Below, one piece after another: positions 1-8,332 of a stretch of DNA of 64,000 nucleotides. Below the pieces are notes generated by a model, which had not been told where the DNA came from, did no database searches, and saw nothing but the letters and a program-made list of their open reading frames with translations. Where the stretch lies: assembly GCF_014200495.1 (NCBI RefSeq), contig NZ_JACHBY010000002.1:434001-498000 (forward strand), read 5' to 3'. A program made the translations under genes and the position numbers. The stretch's first letter is position 1, and every line of letters begins with the position of its first letter. The stretch is from Mucilaginibacter geliditolerans. GTDB taxonomy: Bacteria > Bacteroidota > Bacteroidia > Sphingobacteriales > Sphingobacteriaceae.

Positions 1-1299
1 ATATTGAACCGTTTTGAAAACCGTGTTACCATAAATGGTGCAGTTTTCAGGCCCGGGCAATATGAACTACAAAAAGGCTTAACATTAATGCAATTGATAC
101 AAAAAGCCGCTGGTATAAAGGAAGATGCTTTTACGGGCCTGGGTACAATTACAAGGTTAAACCCTGATAATACTACCGCTATCCTTTCTTTTAATTTAAA
201 GGATCTGATTAACAAAACTGCTGCAGATATCCCCTTGCAACGTGAGGATGTAATAAACATATCATCCATTTTTGATCTGCGCGATAAGTATACCGTTACT
301 ATAAAAGGTGCGATACGCAAAGGTGGAACTTTTGCTTACGCCGATAGCATTAGTGTTGAAGACCTTATTATTAAAGCCGGCGGCTTTGCCGAAGGTGGGA
401 GCCCTAAACGTATTGAAGTAGCACGCCGTGTAAATGATAGCGACCCTAACTCAAAAAGCAGTTCGGTAGCACAGGTATTTCAGGTTGATGTTAATGCGCA
501 ACTTGATAAGGAATTGGTAAACTTCAGGCTAAAACCTTATGATATTGTATCAGTTTACAGCCTGCCTGGCTATGAAATGCAAAGAACGGTTAAGATTGAT
601 GGTGAAGTATTGTATCCCGGTTATTATGTTATCAAAAATAAAAACGAAAAGATATCAGATATCGTAGCCCGTGCCGGTGGCTTATCAGCATCTGCCGATG
701 TGGATGGCGGTACGCTTAAACGAAGTAATACTGCTATACTCGGCGTTGATAAAAACAAAACAGACACAACAGAATTGGCCAGAGAAAGAACAGCGCGTTT
801 AGCACGTTTACAGAAAAGCTATAAAGACACAACAAAAATTGCAGAGGATACTACACTTAGAAATAACTTTGTAGGAATAGATCTGAAAAAGATTTTAGAA
901 AAGCCAGGCAGCAATATTGACCTGCTGGTTGAGGATGGAGATGAAATAAGAATACCTAAACAACAGCAAATAGTGAGGGTTAATGGCGAAGTATTATACC
1001 CTAGCGCCGTTGTTTTTGAAAATGGGAAATCCTTTACAGATTATGTATCAAATGCCGGCGGATTTTCACCCGAAGCATTAAAACGTGGTGCTTATATAGT
1101 ATATGCTAATGGAACGGTAAAAGGAACAACTAAATTTTTATTCTGGAACACTCACCCTAAAGTAAAACCGGGAAGTGAAATATACGTACCTAAAAAGCCC
1201 GAACCTAAAGGTGACACTACAGGGAAAATAATAGGATATACAACAGCTCTGGCATCGTTAGGCGCTATAATTTTGGGTGTATTAAGTTTATATAAGTAA
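1..1299 (+). CDS. SLBB-domain polysaccharide export protein (5' truncated)
   Basis: This is the C-terminal part of a Wza-type outer-membrane polysaccharide export protein; the reading frame is open to base 1, so the gene begins outside the window and the TTG at base 4 is probably not a start. The visible 432 codons hold at least four SLBB-like units, each opening with a V-x-(I/V)-x-G-x-(V/A)-x-x-P/G-G pattern, for example VTINGAVFRPGQY and VKIDGEVLYPGYY, and each containing an AGG(F/L) turn. A hydrophobic stretch close to the C-terminus (GYTTALASLGAIILGVLSLY) looks like a membrane anchor. A Wzz-like gene follows after 24 bases and polymerase and transferase genes follow that, which fits export of a locally made exopolysaccharide or O-antigen. 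The family assignment is firm; the N-terminal Poly_export domain is not visible here. Confidence 0.9.
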   Translation: MLNRFENRVTINGAVFRPGQYELQKGLTLMQLIQKAAGIKEDAFTGLGTITRLNPDNTTAILSFNLKDLINKTAADIPLQREDVINISSIFDLRDKYTVTIKGAIRKGGTFAYADSISVEDLIIKAGGFAEGGSPKRIEVARRVNDSDPNSKSSSVAQVFQVDVNAQLDKELVNFRLKPYDIVSVYSLPGYEMQRTVKIDGEVLYPGYYVIKNKNEKISDIVARAGGLSASADVDGGTLKRSNTAILGVDKNKTDTTELARERTARLARLQKSYKDTTKIAEDTTLRNNFVGIDLKKILEKPGSNIDLLVEDGDEIRIPKQQQIVRVNGEVLYPSAVVFENGKSFTDYVSNAGGFSPEALKRGAYIVYANGTVKGTTKFLFWNTHPKVKPGSEIYVPKKPEPKGDTTGKIIGYTTALASLGAIILGVLSLYK

Positions 1300-1323
1300 G
1301 TAGCTACATTAATACAAACAACT

Positions 1324-2388
1324 ATGAATCAAGCTGATCTTGAAAAAAAAACTGTTATTAATGAAGATATTTATGTTATGGATTTGGCAGGAGAAATAAA
1401 AAAACTGGTAGTATATCTTAAACATAAGTGGCTGAATATCCTTGTTGTTGCAATTATAGGAGCAGCATTAGGAATAGTATATTCTATTTATACTAAGCCA
1501 CTTTACAAGGCGGTTTGCACTTTTGTACTTGATGATGCTAAAAGCGGTGGATTTGGCAGCCAATATGCTGGCCTTGCTTCATTAGCGGGAATAAATGTTG
1601 GCGGCGGTAGCGGAGGTATTTTTCAGGGCGATAACATACTTCAATTATATAGTTCAAGAACAATGATTGAAAAAGCATTGCTTGGGACTGCAGATTTTAA
1701 CGGTAAAAAATCATTGCTGATAGATAGATTTCTTGAAAGTTATAAAATTAGAGAAAAATGGACAGACAGTAAATTAACCAATATAAACTTTAATGGTGAT
1801 CCTGATAAATTTAATAGGCAGCAAGATAGTATAATCTCCAATCTTGTTGAATTATTTAATGCAAAAATTCTGGATGTATCAAAACCAGATAAAAAGCTTG
1901 ATATTATCAATGTAACAGTTATTACCAAAGATGAACTATTTTCTAAAGCCTTTACAGATCAGCTAGTTAAAACTGTTAATGATTTTTACATACAAACAAA
2001 AACAAAAAAGGAATATCAAAATGTCCAAATTTTACAACATAGGGCAGATAGCGTAAAACTGGCTTTAAATTTATCTATAATTGGTGTGGCATCAGCAATA
2101 GATGCTGACCCGAATGCTAATCCACAATTAATTGCACTAAGAGTACCATCCCAAAAAAGGCAAGTAGATGTACAAGCTAATACAGCTATATATAGTGCAA
2201 TGATACAAAACCTGGAATTAGCAAAAATTTCACTCCGCCAAGAAATGCCTTTAATACAAATAATTGATAGTCCGGTACTACCTTTAACCGTAAATAAAAC
2301 AAGCAAAATAAAAGGCTTTTTGGTAGGCTTTTTGACATCAGCATTTCTCATAACAATAATACTGGCTATTAGAAAATTGATTAAATAG
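1324..2388 (+). CDS. Wzz/chain-length determinant family inner-membrane protein
   Basis: Encodes a 354-residue protein with the topology of polysaccharide co-polymerases: a cytoplasmic N-terminus, a membrane segment at about residues 36-56 (WLNILVVAIIGAALGIVYSI), a long periplasmic region, and a second membrane segment near the C-terminus (about 330-348). A proline-containing motif before the last helix (SPVLPLTVNKTSK) matches the usual Wzz arrangement. There is no C-terminal tyrosine-kinase domain, so this is a stand-alone Wzz-type protein rather than a Wzc. It lies 24 bases after the SLBB export gene and is presumably co-transcribed with it. Expected role, from the family: setting the chain length of the polymer made by the Wzy-like protein encoded downstream. 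Confidence 0.88.
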   Translation: MNQADLEKKTVINEDIYVMDLAGEIKKLVVYLKHKWLNILVVAIIGAALGIVYSIYTKPLYKAVCTFVLDDAKSGGFGSQYAGLASLAGINVGGGSGGIFQGDNILQLYSSRTMIEKALLGTADFNGKKSLLIDRFLESYKIREKWTDSKLTNINFNGDPDKFNRQQDSIISNLVELFNAKILDVSKPDKKLDIINVTVITKDELFSKAFTDQLVKTVNDFYIQTKTKKEYQNVQILQHRADSVKLALNLSIIGVASAIDADPNANPQLIALRVPSQKRQVDVQANTAIYSAMIQNLELAKISLRQEMPLIQIIDSPVLPLTVNKTSKIKGFLVGFLTSAFLITIILAIRKLIK

Positions 2389-2421
2389 ACATAATAACGA
2401 CGATTTAATATACAAAAAGGG

Positions 2422-2472
2422 ATGAAAGTAGCATTACTTGCAGATGGGCTAGGCACCATAATTAAAAGTTAA
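2422..2472 (+). pseudogene. Remnant of the start of a sugar nucleotidyltransferase gene
   Basis: A 16-codon ORF, MKVALLADGLGTIIKS, begins 33 bases after the Wzz-like gene and then stops. It closely resembles the N-terminal nucleotide-binding loop of sugar-1-phosphate nucleotidyltransferases (pattern MK-hydrophobic-LAGGLGTR, as in glucose-1-phosphate cytidylyltransferase or thymidylyltransferase). One signature residue has changed, GG to DG, and the Arg after GT is absent. The rest of the gene is missing. I read this as a deletion scar in the polysaccharide locus; a chance ORF is possible because the match is short. Confidence 0.45.
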
Positions 2473-2566
2473 CACATATTTATATACACATATCCACTTA
2501 ATTATTTCTTGTTTAGGTACAATATTTAATACAATAACCGAAATAAGCTATTAAGTATAAGTATTG

Positions 2567-3199
2567 ATGAAAAAAGCATTAGAATCTCTTTTTAAAAATA
2601 TCGGTTACATTTTTTCCTTCATATTTCCGTTTACTATATATATAAATATGCGGAGGTTCAGATCCGCTATTTTTAGCGGTTATATTAAGCGGCAATTTAA
2701 AAGTGTCGGTACAAACTTTAATGTTGATTCACCCCTACTTGCATATGGCAGTAAGTATATTGCTATTGGCGATAACTTTATTGCAGGTGCCAGGTTAAGA
2801 ATTGAAGCTTACGATAAGTTCATGAATACAAACTATACTCCCCAAATAGTTATTGGCAATAATGTTAATATTAATTTTGATTGTCATATAGGTTGTATTG
2901 ATAGTATCAAAATAGGGAACAGTGTATTAATTGCCAGCAAAGTATTGATTATAGATCATGCCCATGGAAGCAGCACACTCAACGATATTAAACATCCTCC
3001 CCTACAACGGGCATTGGTTTCAAAAGGGCCGATTGTTATTGGCGATAACGTTTGGATAGGTGAAGGATGTGCTATTTTACCCGGAGTAAAAATAGGAGAA
3101 AACTGTATAATCGGTAGTAATGCTGTTGTAACAAAAAGCTTTGGTGCAAACAGTATAATCGGGGGTAATCCTGCCAAGTTAATTAAATATATAGAATAA
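2567..3199 (+). CDS. Hexapeptide-repeat (LbetaH) acyltransferase
   Basis: A 210-residue protein with a C-terminal left-handed beta-helix: repeated hexapeptides such as IGDNVWIGEGCAILPG and VKIGENCIIGSNAVV, ending with the GGNPAKLIK signature typical of the NodL/WcaF/CysE-like xenobiotic acyltransferase group. A DHAH motif (about residues 128-131) supplies the probable catalytic His. I chose the ATG at 2567 over the TTG one codon earlier. It probably O-acetylates a sugar of the polymer made by this locus. The gap upstream (2389-2563) contains only the nucleotidyltransferase scar. A glycosyltransferase gene starts 19 bases downstream. The family is clear; the acyl donor and acceptor cannot be read from the sequence. 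Confidence 0.88.
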   Translation: MKKALESLFKNIGYIFSFIFPFTIYINMRRFRSAIFSGYIKRQFKSVGTNFNVDSPLLAYGSKYIAIGDNFIAGARLRIEAYDKFMNTNYTPQIVIGNNVNINFDCHIGCIDSIKIGNSVLIASKVLIIDHAHGSSTLNDIKHPPLQRALVSKGPIVIGDNVWIGEGCAILPGVKIGENCIIGSNAVVTKSFGANSIIGGNPAKLIKYIE

Positions 3200-3218
3200 T
3201 TATTATTCAGATATAATC

Positions 3219-4079
3219 ATGGTAGTGGGCGAAAGTTTAAGTGGAGTTATTATTTTATACAATCCTGATAAAGATGTAATTGGCAATATCACCTCATATC
3301 TCGACACTCTGTCCTGCTTATACGTAATAGACAACTCGGAATCAATTGATATACAAATAGTTGATTCGATTAATACATTAGGCAATAAAATAAAATATCT
3401 TAGTTTAGGTGGTAATCTTGGTGTAGCTACAGCCCTTAACACCGGGTGTAATATGGCATATGAGGCTGGCTATAAGTGGGTTTTAACGATGGATCAGGAT
3501 TCTCTTATGGATAATGGCTTTTTTGATATTGCAAAGCCATTACTTTCTGATTTCCAAAACGCAATAATTGCCGCAAGTTACAACAGCTTTTTTTATAAAC
3601 CAGAAACCAGCATTTATCCCGGCTTCATTTCGATAGGTACAGTTATTACTTCTGCTAATTTACTTAATCTGGGGGCTTGGAAAAGTTTAAATGGCTTTTG
3701 CGAAAAACTCTTTATTGATGAAGTAGATAATGAGTTTTGCATCAGAGCTATAAAAGCAGGTTATAAAATTCAAGCAACTAAAAACATATACTTAAAACAT
3801 AATTTGGGAATTAAGTATTTTAAAAAAAATATAATAACCAGGCAAACTCGCCAATTAACAACGCATTCACCGGCGAGGGTGTATTACATGACCCGCAATA
3901 ATTTATTTTTATGGAAAAAATACTTTTTTACCAATCCTGGATTAATTTTTAATCGAATAAAAAATTTAATAAGGCTTGTTGGCGAAGTAACTTTTTACTA
4001 CCCCGATAGAATAACATATTACAAATATATTGCTAAGGGCACATATGATTTTTTAATATCAAAGTATGGCAGAATTTAA
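3219..4079 (+). CDS. GT2 glycosyltransferase, rhamnosyltransferase-like
   Basis: A 286-residue GT-A glycosyltransferase. The N-terminal GVIILYNPD (about residues 9-17) is typical of the rhamnosyltransferase branch of GT2, followed by the VIDNS motif and the catalytic-region acidic motif TMDQDS (about residue 90). The later part has the acceptor-side acidic stretch FIDEVDNEFCIRA (about residues 166-178). No membrane segments are evident, so it probably works on the cytoplasmic face of the inner membrane, adding a sugar to the lipid-linked repeat unit. Its last 14 bases overlap the next glycosyltransferase gene, indicating translational coupling. The exact donor sugar is unknown. Confidence 0.86.
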   Translation: MVVGESLSGVIILYNPDKDVIGNITSYLDTLSCLYVIDNSESIDIQIVDSINTLGNKIKYLSLGGNLGVATALNTGCNMAYEAGYKWVLTMDQDSLMDNGFFDIAKPLLSDFQNAIIAASYNSFFYKPETSIYPGFISIGTVITSANLLNLGAWKSLNGFCEKLFIDEVDNEFCIRAIKAGYKIQATKNIYLKHNLGIKYFKKNIITRQTRQLTTHSPARVYYMTRNNLFLWKKYFFTNPGLIFNRIKNLIRLVGEVTFYYPDRITYYKYIAKGTYDFLISKYGRI

Positions 4080-4953
4080 AATATCTGTAGCAATGACTAC
4101 TTATAATGGCGAAATGTATCTGCAACAACAAATAGATTCCATTATTAACCAAACCTATAGCCCCGACGAAATTATTGTGTCAGACGATTGCTCTACCGAT
4201 GGCACGAAAGAAATATTAAAAGAATACCAGGCTAAGGGCTTAATTATATATTTAACAAACAACGGCAAGAAAGGAGTAGTACCAAACTTTAAAAATGCAG
4301 TAAAACACTGTAAGAAAAATAATTTTATTGCGTTAGCTGATCAAGATGATATATGGCTTCCAGAAAAACTAGAAACGGTTTTAACTAAATTAAAAAAAAT
4401 TGATATAATCATACCTACACTTGTTTTTTCAGATCTCAATGTTATTGATGGTGATAATAAAATTATTAATCAATCTTTTTTTAAAGAAATTGTTAAAGCA
4501 GACCCTCAATTTGAACAACTACGATCATTAATGTACTCTAATAAGGTAATAGGCTGCGCAACATTATTTAATCCTTGTATGCGTACCTACTTTGACAGTA
4601 TGCCCAATGATGTTTTCATGCATGATTATTGGATTGCTTTAATTGCTTTTACCTTTGGCCAACATGTATATATTAACAAACCATTAATAAAATACAGACG
4701 CCATGATAATAATGTTACTAGTGCTAATGATGCCATTTACCATAAGTTTATTAAAGAACTGCTTGATTATTTATTAAACAGAAAAGTTGACTTAGACGAT
4801 CATATAAAAACATTAAAACTATTCTATAATTTATATCAGCAAAATTTAACAGTTTTGCAAACTATTGAAATAAATAAATTTATTGCCTTACAAAACCATA
4901 GTACTTTTATTAAAAGAATGCAAACTTTCAGATACAAAAAAGCAAAGCCATAA
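4066..4953 (+). CDS. GT2 glycosyltransferase
   Basis: A 295-residue GT-A enzyme with a textbook GT2 start: SVAMTTYNGEMYLQQQIDSI followed by DEIIVSDDCSTDGT (about residues 35-48) and the metal/nucleotide-binding ADQDDIW motif (about residues 97-103). That last motif is characteristic of the O-antigen/rhamnan GT2 subgroup. The C-terminal part contains KYRRHDNNVT, also common in this subgroup. The start codon lies inside the end of the preceding glycosyltransferase gene (14-base overlap), and the Wzy-like gene follows after 17 bases. Probably adds one residue of the repeat unit; donor and linkage cannot be told. Confidence 0.88.
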   Translation: MAEFKISVAMTTYNGEMYLQQQIDSIINQTYSPDEIIVSDDCSTDGTKEILKEYQAKGLIIYLTNNGKKGVVPNFKNAVKHCKKNNFIALADQDDIWLPEKLETVLTKLKKIDIIIPTLVFSDLNVIDGDNKIINQSFFKEIVKADPQFEQLRSLMYSNKVIGCATLFNPCMRTYFDSMPNDVFMHDYWIALIAFTFGQHVYINKPLIKYRRHDNNVTSANDAIYHKFIKELLDYLLNRKVDLDDHIKTLKLFYNLYQQNLTVLQTIEINKFIALQNHSTFIKRMQTFRYKKAKP

Positions 4954-4970
4954 TTATCCGTAATAAAAAA

Positions 4971-6140
4971 ATGGGATTTAAAATTTTTCAACCAGTACTT
5001 TTATTTGCCTCCGTATGGTTGTTTGTTATACTGTTATTTTCCTTGCGCTTTAGCTATCTCCTAAATCAGGATATTAACTATGCTTATATATTTTATGGCA
5101 TTTCTCTATTCTTTTTTTTAATAGGTTATTTTGGAATGTTTGTATTTAATAAAGAGCTAAGCATAGGTAAAATACAATTATTAACTATTACTGAAAAGCT
5201 GAAGAAAAGAATATTTAGGTTCTTTTATTTATGGGCAATTGTATCGATTTTTGAAATTATTGCATCAGGTGGTGTTCCTATTGTATGGTTATTTACAGGC
5301 AGTTCAAAAGACTATATGGATTTTGGTATCCATTCCATACATGGACTAATGAATGCATTGGAACTTTCATTGGGAATATTAGGATATTATGTATATAGGG
5401 TAACAAAAGAAAAAAAATTCCTTTTCTTAACTTTTACTTTCTTCATATGGAACCTCATAATAATCACAAGACAAGTAGATGTAGTGTTGATTGTTGAAGT
5501 GTTTTTTGTTTATCTCCTTTTATCAGATAACAAATTAAAACTTATAAGAAATATTTTAATATCATCTTTATTATTCGTAATACTATTTGGTATAGCCGGG
5601 GACGCTCGAAGTGGAGCTGACAGCTTTACGCAATTAGCTCAACCCACAGATAATTGGCCTGATTGGCTCCCATCTGGATTTTTATGGGTATACATATACA
5701 TAACTACCCCGCTTAATAATTTACTTTTCAGCTTTACATTTTCTATAAAACATTACCAGTTTTTGTTCCCTAACACCTTGTCATTACTTTTCCCAAGCTT
5801 TATTAGGGGGCTTATTTATGGCCCTGAAGGAGGGGATGTATCAGGCAATTTAGTAACCGATGCGTTTAATGTAAGCAGTGCTTTCGCATCACCTTACCAG
5901 GATATGGGCTACTATGGAATTATGCTATTTTCAGTTTTTGCAGGAGCCTTTACTAATGTTGTATGGTGGTGTAAAGGCATTAAACGGGTATTTTTCAGGG
6001 CCATTATTGCACAAATACTTATATTGTCTATATTTTTTAATCACTTCTTTTACTTGCCCGTATCGTTTCAGTTTGTTTGGATATTAATAATTTTGCGAAA
6101 TTACAAAAATGAGGAACTACCGATCATTAAGCCTAATTAA
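4971..6140 (+). CDS. Wzy-like O-antigen/oligosaccharide repeat-unit polymerase
   Basis: A 389-residue, strongly hydrophobic protein with roughly ten predicted membrane segments by eye and no similarity to a soluble enzyme. A large loop in the second half (about residues 225-305, including GPEGGDVSGNLVTDAF) fits the long periplasmic loop of Wzy-type polymerases. Its position among glycosyltransferases and next to Wzz- and Wza-like genes supports polymerisation of lipid-linked repeat units. The last 32 bases overlap the next glycosyltransferase gene. Wzy proteins diverge so much that the call depends on topology and context; a different multipass polysaccharide protein remains possible. No Wzx flippase is present in the window. 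Confidence 0.75.
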   Translation: MGFKIFQPVLLFASVWLFVILLFSLRFSYLLNQDINYAYIFYGISLFFFLIGYFGMFVFNKELSIGKIQLLTITEKLKKRIFRFFYLWAIVSIFEIIASGGVPIVWLFTGSSKDYMDFGIHSIHGLMNALELSLGILGYYVYRVTKEKKFLFLTFTFFIWNLIIITRQVDVVLIVEVFFVYLLLSDNKLKLIRNILISSLLFVILFGIAGDARSGADSFTQLAQPTDNWPDWLPSGFLWVYIYITTPLNNLLFSFTFSIKHYQFLFPNTLSLLFPSFIRGLIYGPEGGDVSGNLVTDAFNVSSAFASPYQDMGYYGIMLFSVFAGAFTNVVWWCKGIKRVFFRAIIAQILILSIFFNHFFYLPVSFQFVWILIILRNYKNEELPIIKPN

Positions 6141-7008
6141 AAGACAATTAAACATCTCATTAAAATATAATCAACCCAAAATAGCTATAGGGGTTAGAGT
6201 AAAAAATGAAATTAGTGCAATAAAGAGTTTTTGGGAGTCGATAAAAAAACAAACTTATTTTGAACATTTAGAATTTCTTTTTATTGATAGCGGAAGTACT
6301 GACGGAACATTTGAATTTCTTAAGGAATTAAACTGTAACCTATATACTATATCTCCAAACGAATTTTCATTTGGAGATACTTGCAACTTGATTTTAGAAC
6401 TTACCGAAAGCGAGTACGTGTGTTTTTTCTCCGGCCACGTAGTTCTGGAAAGTGATAAACTCATTGAAACCGTTGTTAATTATATCAAAACAAATCCTCA
6501 TATTTCCGGCTATTTCAGGCAAGTACCTAATTATGCGGTTGGTTGTTCCATTTATGATAAAACTTTTTTAAAGTATCGCTATAAATCTTATAGTAATACC
6601 CCTCTTCCCATATTGGCTACACCGCAAAATAATAGCTTTTCAAATGCTGCCTCATTGGTTTACAGAGAACATTGGAGCGCAGAGAACTTTAAAGAAGTTG
6701 GTGCCAGCGAGGATTATTTTTGGTCTAATAAAATCATGCAAACAGGAGGAGAAATATACTATTTCCATATGTTAAATGTAAAACACAGTCACAATGAAAC
6801 CTTAAACGATGTTTACAAACGGGTAAAAATCAATGCTAAAGAACGATACCCTAATGGGGTAAATCTATTTAAACTGATTATAATTTTTTGCAAAGTTTTT
6901 TTTGCACTCTTTTTTAACTCATATAAGTTTTTAAGTGCTGTTAAATATGCAAGCGCACATACTAAAGCATATGCCGATATTAATAATAAATCTCAGAATT
7001 TTCAATAA
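6109..7008 (+). CDS. GT2 glycosyltransferase with SGH in place of the usual acidic motif
   Basis: A 299-residue GT-A protein: IAIGVRVKNE near residue 25, then FLFIDSGSTDGT (about residues 56-67), the classic GT2 nucleotide-binding strand. At the place where the neighbouring enzymes have DQDD or TQDA it reads CFFSGHVVLES (about residues 104-114). Family members with a His in this motif are known, so this need not mean loss of activity. A hydrophobic segment near the C-terminus (about residues 256-272) may bind the membrane. The start codon lies 32 bases inside the Wzy-like gene. Probable role: assembly of the repeat unit; donor unknown. Confidence 0.84.
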   Translation: MRNYRSLSLIKRQLNISLKYNQPKIAIGVRVKNEISAIKSFWESIKKQTYFEHLEFLFIDSGSTDGTFEFLKELNCNLYTISPNEFSFGDTCNLILELTESEYVCFFSGHVVLESDKLIETVVNYIKTNPHISGYFRQVPNYAVGCSIYDKTFLKYRYKSYSNTPLPILATPQNNSFSNAASLVYREHWSAENFKEVGASEDYFWSNKIMQTGGEIYYFHMLNVKHSHNETLNDVYKRVKINAKERYPNGVNLFKLIIIFCKVFFALFFNSYKFLSAVKYASAHTKAYADINNKSQNFQ

Positions 7009-7038
7009 TTATTCCAGTTAATGGATATTAGAAACTAA

Positions 7039-7959
7039 ATGACACAACAACCTACCATTGCACTTTTAATACCAACCTTTAATGCTTCAAAAAACTGGAT
7101 GTCAGTTTTAAAAAGTATAAATGAGCAAACATATCAAAATATAAAAAAAATCATAATAGATTCAGGTTCAACAGATAACACTGTTGACTTGGCAAAACAA
7201 TTTGGATTTGAAATAATAACTGTTCCGAAATCCGAATTCAACCATGGGGCTACCAGACAATTATTAGTTGATATATCTGAAGATACTGATATATGCGTTT
7301 TTTTGACACAAGACGCCATTTTAGCCTCTCCCGATAGTATTGGCAATATCATCAAGGTTTTTGATGATCAACAGGTTGGAATTGCATACGGGCGACAGCT
7401 TCCACACAAAAATGCAAAATCATTAGAAACACATGCAAGATTATTTAATTATCCGGACAACTCCGAGGTTCTTTCAATGGATGATTTAGATAAAAAGGGT
7501 TTTAAGATTTTCTTTTGTTCCAATTCATTTTCGGCTTATCGCCGAAGTGCACTATTGGCTGTAGGAGGATTTCCAACTGATTCAATCATGGGCGAAGATG
7601 CAATTGTAGCGGCGAAAATGCTGGTTACAGGCTATAAAAAGGCTTATGTAGCCGATGCAATGGTACACCATTCACATAGCTATACACTTGGCGAAGAGTT
7701 TAGACGCTATTTTGATACCCGTGTTTTTCATGAACAAAATAAATGGCTAATTAATGATTTTGGTAAACCTACCGGCGAGGGATTGAAATTTATTAAATCT
7801 GAATTAAATTATGTTATCAAACATGATAAAACTAGCTTTTTTAAATCAATAAGCTCTGTTTTTGCAAAATGGCTTGGGTATAATAGCGGAAGATTTTTCA
7901 GGAAAATGCCAAAGAGCCTGGTAAAGAAATTATCAATGCATTCCTTTTATTGGAAATAA
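7039..7959 (+). CDS. GT2 glycosyltransferase, rhamnosyltransferase-like
   Basis: A 306-residue GT-A enzyme. It begins with IALLIPTFNASKNW and continues with KIIIDSGSTDNTVDLA (about residues 37-52), EFNHGATRQ (about 67-75) and the LTQDAI motif (about residues 94-99). This is the pattern of rhamnosyltransferases of the RfbN/RgpF-adjacent GT2 group. GEDAIVAAKM (about residues 188-197) supplies the acceptor/base region. It lies 30 bases downstream of the preceding glycosyltransferase and is the last intact gene before a 373-base gap. The subgroup suggests a deoxyhexose donor; this is inference. Confidence 0.86.
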   Translation: MTQQPTIALLIPTFNASKNWMSVLKSINEQTYQNIKKIIIDSGSTDNTVDLAKQFGFEIITVPKSEFNHGATRQLLVDISEDTDICVFLTQDAILASPDSIGNIIKVFDDQQVGIAYGRQLPHKNAKSLETHARLFNYPDNSEVLSMDDLDKKGFKIFFCSNSFSAYRRSALLAVGGFPTDSIMGEDAIVAAKMLVTGYKKAYVADAMVHHSHSYTLGEEFRRYFDTRVFHEQNKWLINDFGKPTGEGLKFIKSELNYVIKHDKTSFFKSISSVFAKWLGYNSGRFFRKMPKSLVKKLSMHSFYWK

Positions 7960-7996
7960 CGTTAAATTTATTATAAATATTTAATATTGTATATGA

Positions 7997-8098
7997 ATAA
8001 ACAACAAAAGAATTAGGAAAAACAAGACAAGTGTTTATTATAATAAACAATCTCCCGAATTGATTATAGAAGCTATAAATTTATTTGAAAAAATATAA
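7997..8098 (+). pseudogene. Remnant of the C-terminal end of a GT4-type glycosyltransferase
   Basis: After an in-frame TGA at 7994, a short open stretch ends with VYYNKQSPELIIEAINLFEK and a stop at 8096-8098. This resembles the C-terminal helix region of GT4 (WbaZ-like) glycosyltransferases, which usually read G-(V/I)-hydrophobic-x-x-(E/K)-Q-(T/S)-x-E-x-LIEAI-x-x-FE. Everything upstream of it is missing, so it would be the tail of a deleted gene. The similarity is short and judged by eye. Confidence 0.42.
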
Positions 8099-8312
8099 AA
8101 CAATTTAATCATACTAAAATTGCAAAAACATACATCCCTATTTTCAGCACAACAGTTTAAAACAGAGATATCAAATTATATGGAAATAATATATCTTAAA
8201 AATAATACAATAATCATAAATCTTTTTGGTGTTAAAATTGTTATAAACAATAATGAGCCATCTATCAAATGTAAATAATCATAATAAAATCATGTTTATT
8301 TAATAATTTTTG

Positions 8313-8320
8313 TACTTTCG
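8313..8320 (+). promoter_or_regulatory. Possible -7 promoter element of the sugar-phosphate transferase gene
   Basis: TACTTTCG resembles the Bacteroidota -7 element TANNTTTG and ends 12 bases before the ATG at 8333, implying a very short leader. A clear -33 TTTG element is not present at the usual distance. Confidence 0.35.
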
Positions 8321-8332
8321 CATCATATACCT

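Larger units (their letters stand above)
7960..8332 (+). other. AT-rich gap between polysaccharide genes
   Basis: 373 bases without an intact gene. It contains a 33-codon fragment resembling the end of a GT4 glycosyltransferase (7997-8098), an 18-bp perfect palindrome TGTTTATTATAATAAACA at 8032-8049 inside that fragment (possibly fortuitous in such AT-rich DNA), and a probable promoter just before the downstream gene. I see no RNA gene and no mobile-element ends. Confidence 0.6.

Noticed and set aside
2016-2459. A 147-codon ORF on the - strand
   Set aside because: It is antisense to the Wzz-like gene, has no recognisable domain and low-quality composition, so it is a shadow frame.
8032-8049. 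18-bp perfect palindrome as a regulatory operator
   Set aside because: It lies inside a probable gene remnant in very AT-rich DNA, far from a start codon; chance is a sufficient explanation.
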